64,000 nt of DNA from contig WHUX01000010.1 of NCBI GenBank assembly GCA_015179025.1, forward strand, positions 434,001 to 498,000, written 5' to 3'. Source of the stretch: Terfezia claveryi (Eukaryota > Ascomycota > Pezizomycetes > Pezizales > Pezizaceae). The position numbers were made by a program, and so were the translations under genes. This document shows positions 60,684 through 64,000 of the stretch, piece by piece. Within the stretch, counting starts at the first letter, position 1. The number at the start of each line of letters is the position of its first letter. The notes under the pieces are model-generated. The model saw only the letters and a program-made list of their open reading frames with translations, was not told the origin of the DNA and did not search any database.

Positions 60684-62311
60684 TTACGAAGCAAGAAGGG
60701 GATGCCTAAGTGCCTGCGATCCATCAGCCATAATATACAAAGCTGTGAAACAAATGTGAACTTACTTCTGCAGCCGTGATCCTTTCCGGGCCTTCATATC
60801 TGAGTAATTTATCTACAAGATCCCTCGCGGCCTCTGGTGCATTGGGCAATAATTCCACCCAGCTTTTCCTTGGGAAGTCTCTGAATTGGATCTTCCCAAA
60901 ATCTGGTAATTTCGAGGAACCCTACTCACGTAACACGCTGCCGCATTAGCAATGCAAGGCTCACATACTATATTAAGGGCAACTTACAGGCCACGACTCC
61001 GCCGTAGGTGTTCCCAGCTTCTGAAAGATACTCGCAATAAGCCTCAGCTCACTTCCCAGATCCCCCGCGTCGAAAAAGGGCTCCCATTCCCCCCCGCCGA
61101 GTTCGTTCAAAAAACACTCTGCCACTACACATCCCAGAGACCAGAGATCTAGCTCCGTACCGTATCCTCTGTAGCCAAAGAGAGCCTCGGGGACTCGGTA
61201 GTGTGCGGTTCCTAGGTCCGCGATCTTTTCGGCCGGGGGCTCAGTTGCCTTGGCGTGGGTAGGTGTGGACCAGGCGATGCCGAAATCTGCAAGGTACGCA
61301 CGGCTTGAGGAAGGCGGGTGGGACAGGAGGATATTAGAGGGCTTGATGTCCCTGTGGATGATGCCGTGCTTGTGGAGATGGTCAAGTGCAGATATTGTAT
61401 CCCATAGAATACGTTTGATTAGTGATAGTTGGCTTCCGGAGTCCCCTTGAGGTTTGGGAGGGAGGTTGGCGAGAGAATATGGATAGAAGGGGAAAACGAG
61501 AACAAAGTGACCGGAACGGGTACTCGTTGATGGAGTGGTGAAGGTCTCGAGAAGGGGTAGGATGGTTTCATGTGGAAGGAGCAATTTGAGGATTTCGGCC
61601 TCGGAATAGGCATCGTGAGGAGGGGAGAGTAAGGAGGGTGTGGTTACTTTGAGGGCAACGGCGAGGCCTGGTGGGGTAGGATGCTTGGAGGGGGTGGGGA
61701 AGTTGCAATGCTCGGGTGCTATGGTGGATTTGTAGACGGTGGAGTTGGAGCCATCTGCGTAATATGTGGGCCGGGTGTAGGGCCCAAGGGAGGGAATTAC
61801 ATCGTGGAGAGAATCATCTGAGTCCGGAGAATATGGGCGAGCCAGGTCCTGGTCCTTAGATATTATCCCTGAAAGTTCATTCTTCCACAGCTCTGTGTAT
61901 TCGCCCTAATGATCAAACGGGGCGTCAGAATGTCTTCATATATATCTATCCACCCAGAATCACAGAAACCCTGGAGGGTGCTTAGGGTATCTCCAAAAAA
62001 TGAGGTAGACTTACATGTGAGAATGCCCTTTGTAGGCAATCGTTTTCCATGGCTTGGGCGATTTTGATGGCCTCAGCAGAATCGATTCCATGACAGGAAG
62101 TCAACGCATTCGCTCTGCTCATCCGAATAGCTATAGTGTGAGCTATAGGTGGATTGGCTTCGGGAGTTGAAAAAAACCATGATGGAGACTATGCGTATAT
62201 AAAAAGTTTGGGTATAAAGATACTGCAATGTGAACATACTGACATTTGGGTAATGGTAGAGAATCTTTCAGAAAAGGATAGCTCCTTTTTCCATGCTGTG
62301 TGATCGGCCAT
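60684..62311 (-). CDS. CSK1: Csk1-like CDK-activating protein kinase
   Basis: Serine/threonine kinase of the CDK family resembling fission-yeast Csk1, a CDK-activating kinase that phosphorylates T-loops of CDKs and of the TFIIH-linked CAK. Five minus-strand exons (62244-62311, 62015-62114, 60988-61905, 60766-60921, 60684-60713) give 423 residues. Seen: a degenerate Gly loop (YADGSNSTVYKST), VAB-lysine in LAVALKV, catalytic HRDIKPSNILL, DFGIAWS, and YRVPEALFG with Val in place of the usual Ala of APE, then TELDLWSLGCVVAE. The N-terminal helix (WKKELSFSERFSTIT, then AEAIKIAQAMENDCLQ) is typical of filamentous-fungal homologues. It is recovered only by using the GTCAGT donor and the acceptor inside ATGAGCAG, which removes a tempting start at 62122. 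The last exon encodes ALRHPLLAS. It ends 130 bases from RAD3. Confidence 0.85.
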
Positions 62312-62561
62312 GACTCCTTGAGCAGTTGGTGTCCTGGATATATGTTTCGATACTGCCTGGCTAGGTCTGTTTGCTCCTACGTGACAAGTTGGAACAGCAA
62401 ACATAAGGTCAGGGCCCTGTCAAGCCACATTAGTAGCAGCTCGGCCTAATCTTTTATATTTATTCTGCTTTGCTGTAAGATACGTACCCGGCTCGACATG
62501 TCATGCTATGCCAGGTATCATGCAGGCAGTGTGCGTTGCTGGACGCAGAAGATCGGGCCGA

Positions 62562-62591
62562 GGAGGTCGATGGAGGTCGATGGAGGTCGAT
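62562..62591 (+). repeat. TGGAGGTCGA tandem repeat
   Basis: Three contiguous copies of a 10-base unit, followed by a degenerate TATGGAGGATCG. Confidence 0.8.
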
Positions 62592-62877
62592 ATGGAGGAT
62601 CGAATCAGCCACAGTTGCAACCATAAAGCATAGCGATGTCTGGAGAAAGCTTGTCCAGAGGGAATTTGGCACTCAAGTGACGGCTCCAGGATCGAAAAGG
62701 CTTACGCTAAAGGTCGCTCTGTGTAAGACACCGAAATCCATCTGTATGTACAGTAGTTGCGATCCCCCTCGGGCAGATCATCACGCCTCGACGCCCAACC
62801 CTCCCGGGCCTGCACATGAGCCAGGTCGGTACATACAGTACAGTACATACCATTCACGCCGAAAAGCGCCGAGTTAC

Positions 62878-62931
62878 CACCGGCTGCTACTACCGGCTGC
62901 TACCACCGGCTGCTACATACCACCGGCTGCT
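62878..62931 (+). repeat. ACCGGCTGCTA tandem repeat
   Basis: Four copies of ACCGGCTGCT(A/C) separated by C, CC or CATACC-type spacers, in the upstream region of the F-BAR gene. The GC-rich unit could bind protein or form short hairpins. Confidence 0.75.
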
Positions 62932-63609
62932 CGATCGCAGCCTGAGGCCTCGTCAGGGTCACCAGGGCGGCGAGTTTCGGTCGGTTTCCTGGAGCCCTCC
63001 CCCCACTGATGCTCCGCAGCTCCAGGGCCCGAAACGTACTGTAGGTACTCGGATCTCTGCGCGGCCACCACCCCCCAGACCCGGCATATGGGCTCTGCGG
63101 CCCCCTAGGTAGCCGGCGAAACAAACCCTTGAAGGAAAAAATAGCAAAAGGGCTTCAAACGAAGGAAGCTGGGGTCCCTTACTCTGGCACATTACGACAG
63201 CTCATCAGCATTTACAACGAAACATCTGGTTACGCTTCAACTGACAATTGTTGCTTTTGCCGACGACCTCTTGCCCTCTGCTGGCGAGATCAATGACACG
63301 ACATACCAGCACCCCAGGATAGTCTTGCATCACATCTCACACAATTCAACGGGCTCCAATTGACCTTGTTTCTCTCTCCACACTTCAAAGGCTAACCCCA
63401 TCCCAAGACTGGCAAGGAATCTCAACTTCCAGTGTGTTGTTCTGTTCCGTCTACCAGCATAAACAACAGCATCATCGTCAGCCTCAGTGACAGCAAATTA
63501 ATTTCGTTCCAGATACACACACTCAACGAATAGAACTCGGAAATATACTCCCGGCATCAAGCAAGTGTGAAAGGGGTGTGTGTTGGCAGCTGCCAGAAAA
63601 ACGTCGACC

Positions 63610-63995
63610 ATGGAACTCTCGCGCACCGAATACCCGTCTATGCTGGTTCGTCCTCATAACCTTCTTCTCTTCTTTGACTCCGCGGCAAGCTAGCTTTCTT
63701 GGTCTGCAGTCTGCAAAAGGACATCATGTACGATCTAACAGCAGTCAATGAGCAGACGTCGCTACAACCCACTCCAGCAGTTACAATCCTTCGGGAGAGG
63801 CTGCGCAGAGGCCAATCTCTGAATACAGAGGTAGCAGATTGGTTGCAGGTAATTTTCTAATCGCGAACCATTTACCTTTTTTCGCTCTGGCTGATGGATG
63901 CGCCCATAGGAGCGGAGAAAAGTCGAAGAGCTTTATGTGCAAGGGCTATTGAAGCTCGCTAGGAAGCAACCTCCTGGAGATCAATCAGAGCTAGG
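63610..63995 (+). CDS. F-BAR-type membrane-cytoskeleton adaptor, 5' part only
   Basis: The gene runs off the window end. Exons proposed: 63610-63645, 63720-63848 and 63910-63995, the last ending at a GTGAG donor cut by the window edge. The product starts MELSRTEYPSML and continues YDLTAVNEQTSLQPTPAVTI, LRERLRRGQSLNTEVADWLQ, ERRKVEELYVQGLLKLARKQ. The pattern of a kinase-free helix with the ERRKVEE-Y--GL-KLA block is the FCH start of F-BAR domains, which bend membrane and link it to actin or Rho signalling at septation or endocytosis sites. Which F-BAR family it is cannot be told without the C-terminal domains. The exon 1-2 junction is uncertain: the acceptor CAAAAG is weak, and an acceptor at GCAG ten bases earlier breaks the frame. 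Confidence 0.65.
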
Positions 63996-64000
63996 GTGAG

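Larger units (their letters stand above)
62312..63609. other. 1.3-kb divergent intergenic region with short tandem repeats
   Basis: No gene supported between the CSK1-like gene (-) and the F-BAR gene (+). It holds three head-to-tail TGGAGGTCGA units (62562-62591), four ACCGGCTGCTA units (about 62878-62931), and a GTACATACAGTACAGTACATAC near-palindrome (62829-62850). The last 500 bases are CA/CT-rich with the look of a long 5' leader. Confidence 0.55.

Noticed and set aside
62015..62122. ATG at 62122 as start of the CSK1-like kinase
   Set aside because: A 129-base intron with its acceptor inside ATGAGCAG joins an upstream exon from 62311 and restores the N-terminal helix seen in fungal homologues, so this ATG lies in the intron.

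Overview
This is a nuclear window from a filamentous ascomycete. The evidence is the spliceosomal introns (mostly about 50-130 bp, GTRNGT donors, CTAAC-type branch points) and a set of fungal orthologues: NAF1, RAV1, SFI1, a SUN-family cell-wall protein, APS2, LTN1, RAD3 and a CSK1-like kinase. RAD3 and LTN1 each carry 12 introns and there are long repeat-rich gaps. This points to an intron-rich early-diverging Pezizomycotina lineage such as Pezizomycetes (truffles, morels, cup fungi). That placement is inference.

Layout. 0.7-12.2 kb is gene-dense: NAF1 (+), RAV1 (+, 8 exons), a JMJD5-type JmjC protein (-) and a conserved fungal protein of unknown function (+). 12.2-31.4 kb is mostly gene-poor. 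It holds only a CCCH-RING-IBR-RING protein (16.3-18.9 kb), a possible BTB-like protein (22.0-23.5 kb) and one tRNA-Ala(AGC). Around the tRNA lies a nested repeat structure: diverged inverted arms at about 25.5-26.0 and 29.8-30.2 kb, two smaller inverted-repeat elements back to back at 27.4-29.8 kb, and two perfect hairpins at 25.57-25.68 kb. 31.4-38.5 kb holds SFI1 (-) and an M13 metallopeptidase (+) that diverge from a shared promoter region. 38.5-47.6 kb is gene-free and includes a decayed array of roughly 1-kb repeats with poly-G tracts at a fixed place in the unit, interrupted by what looks like a LINE remnant. 47.7-64 kb is gene-dense again: a GPI-type SUN protein (+), APS2 (+), LTN1 (-), RAD3 (+), a CSK1-like kinase (-) and the 5' part of an F-BAR protein (+).

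Functions. Most genes are housekeeping: snoRNP assembly, V-ATPase assembly, spindle pole duplication, ribosome quality control, TFIIH/nucleotide excision repair, CDK activation and endocytosis. RAD3 (a TFIIH helicase) and a CDK-activating-kinase-like gene sit tail to tail. I found no secondary-metabolite cluster, CRISPR or giant-transposon captain gene. The unexplained material is in the repeats. Exon coordinates were worked out by hand from splice signals, reading frame and remembered family sequence; transcripts should confirm them.
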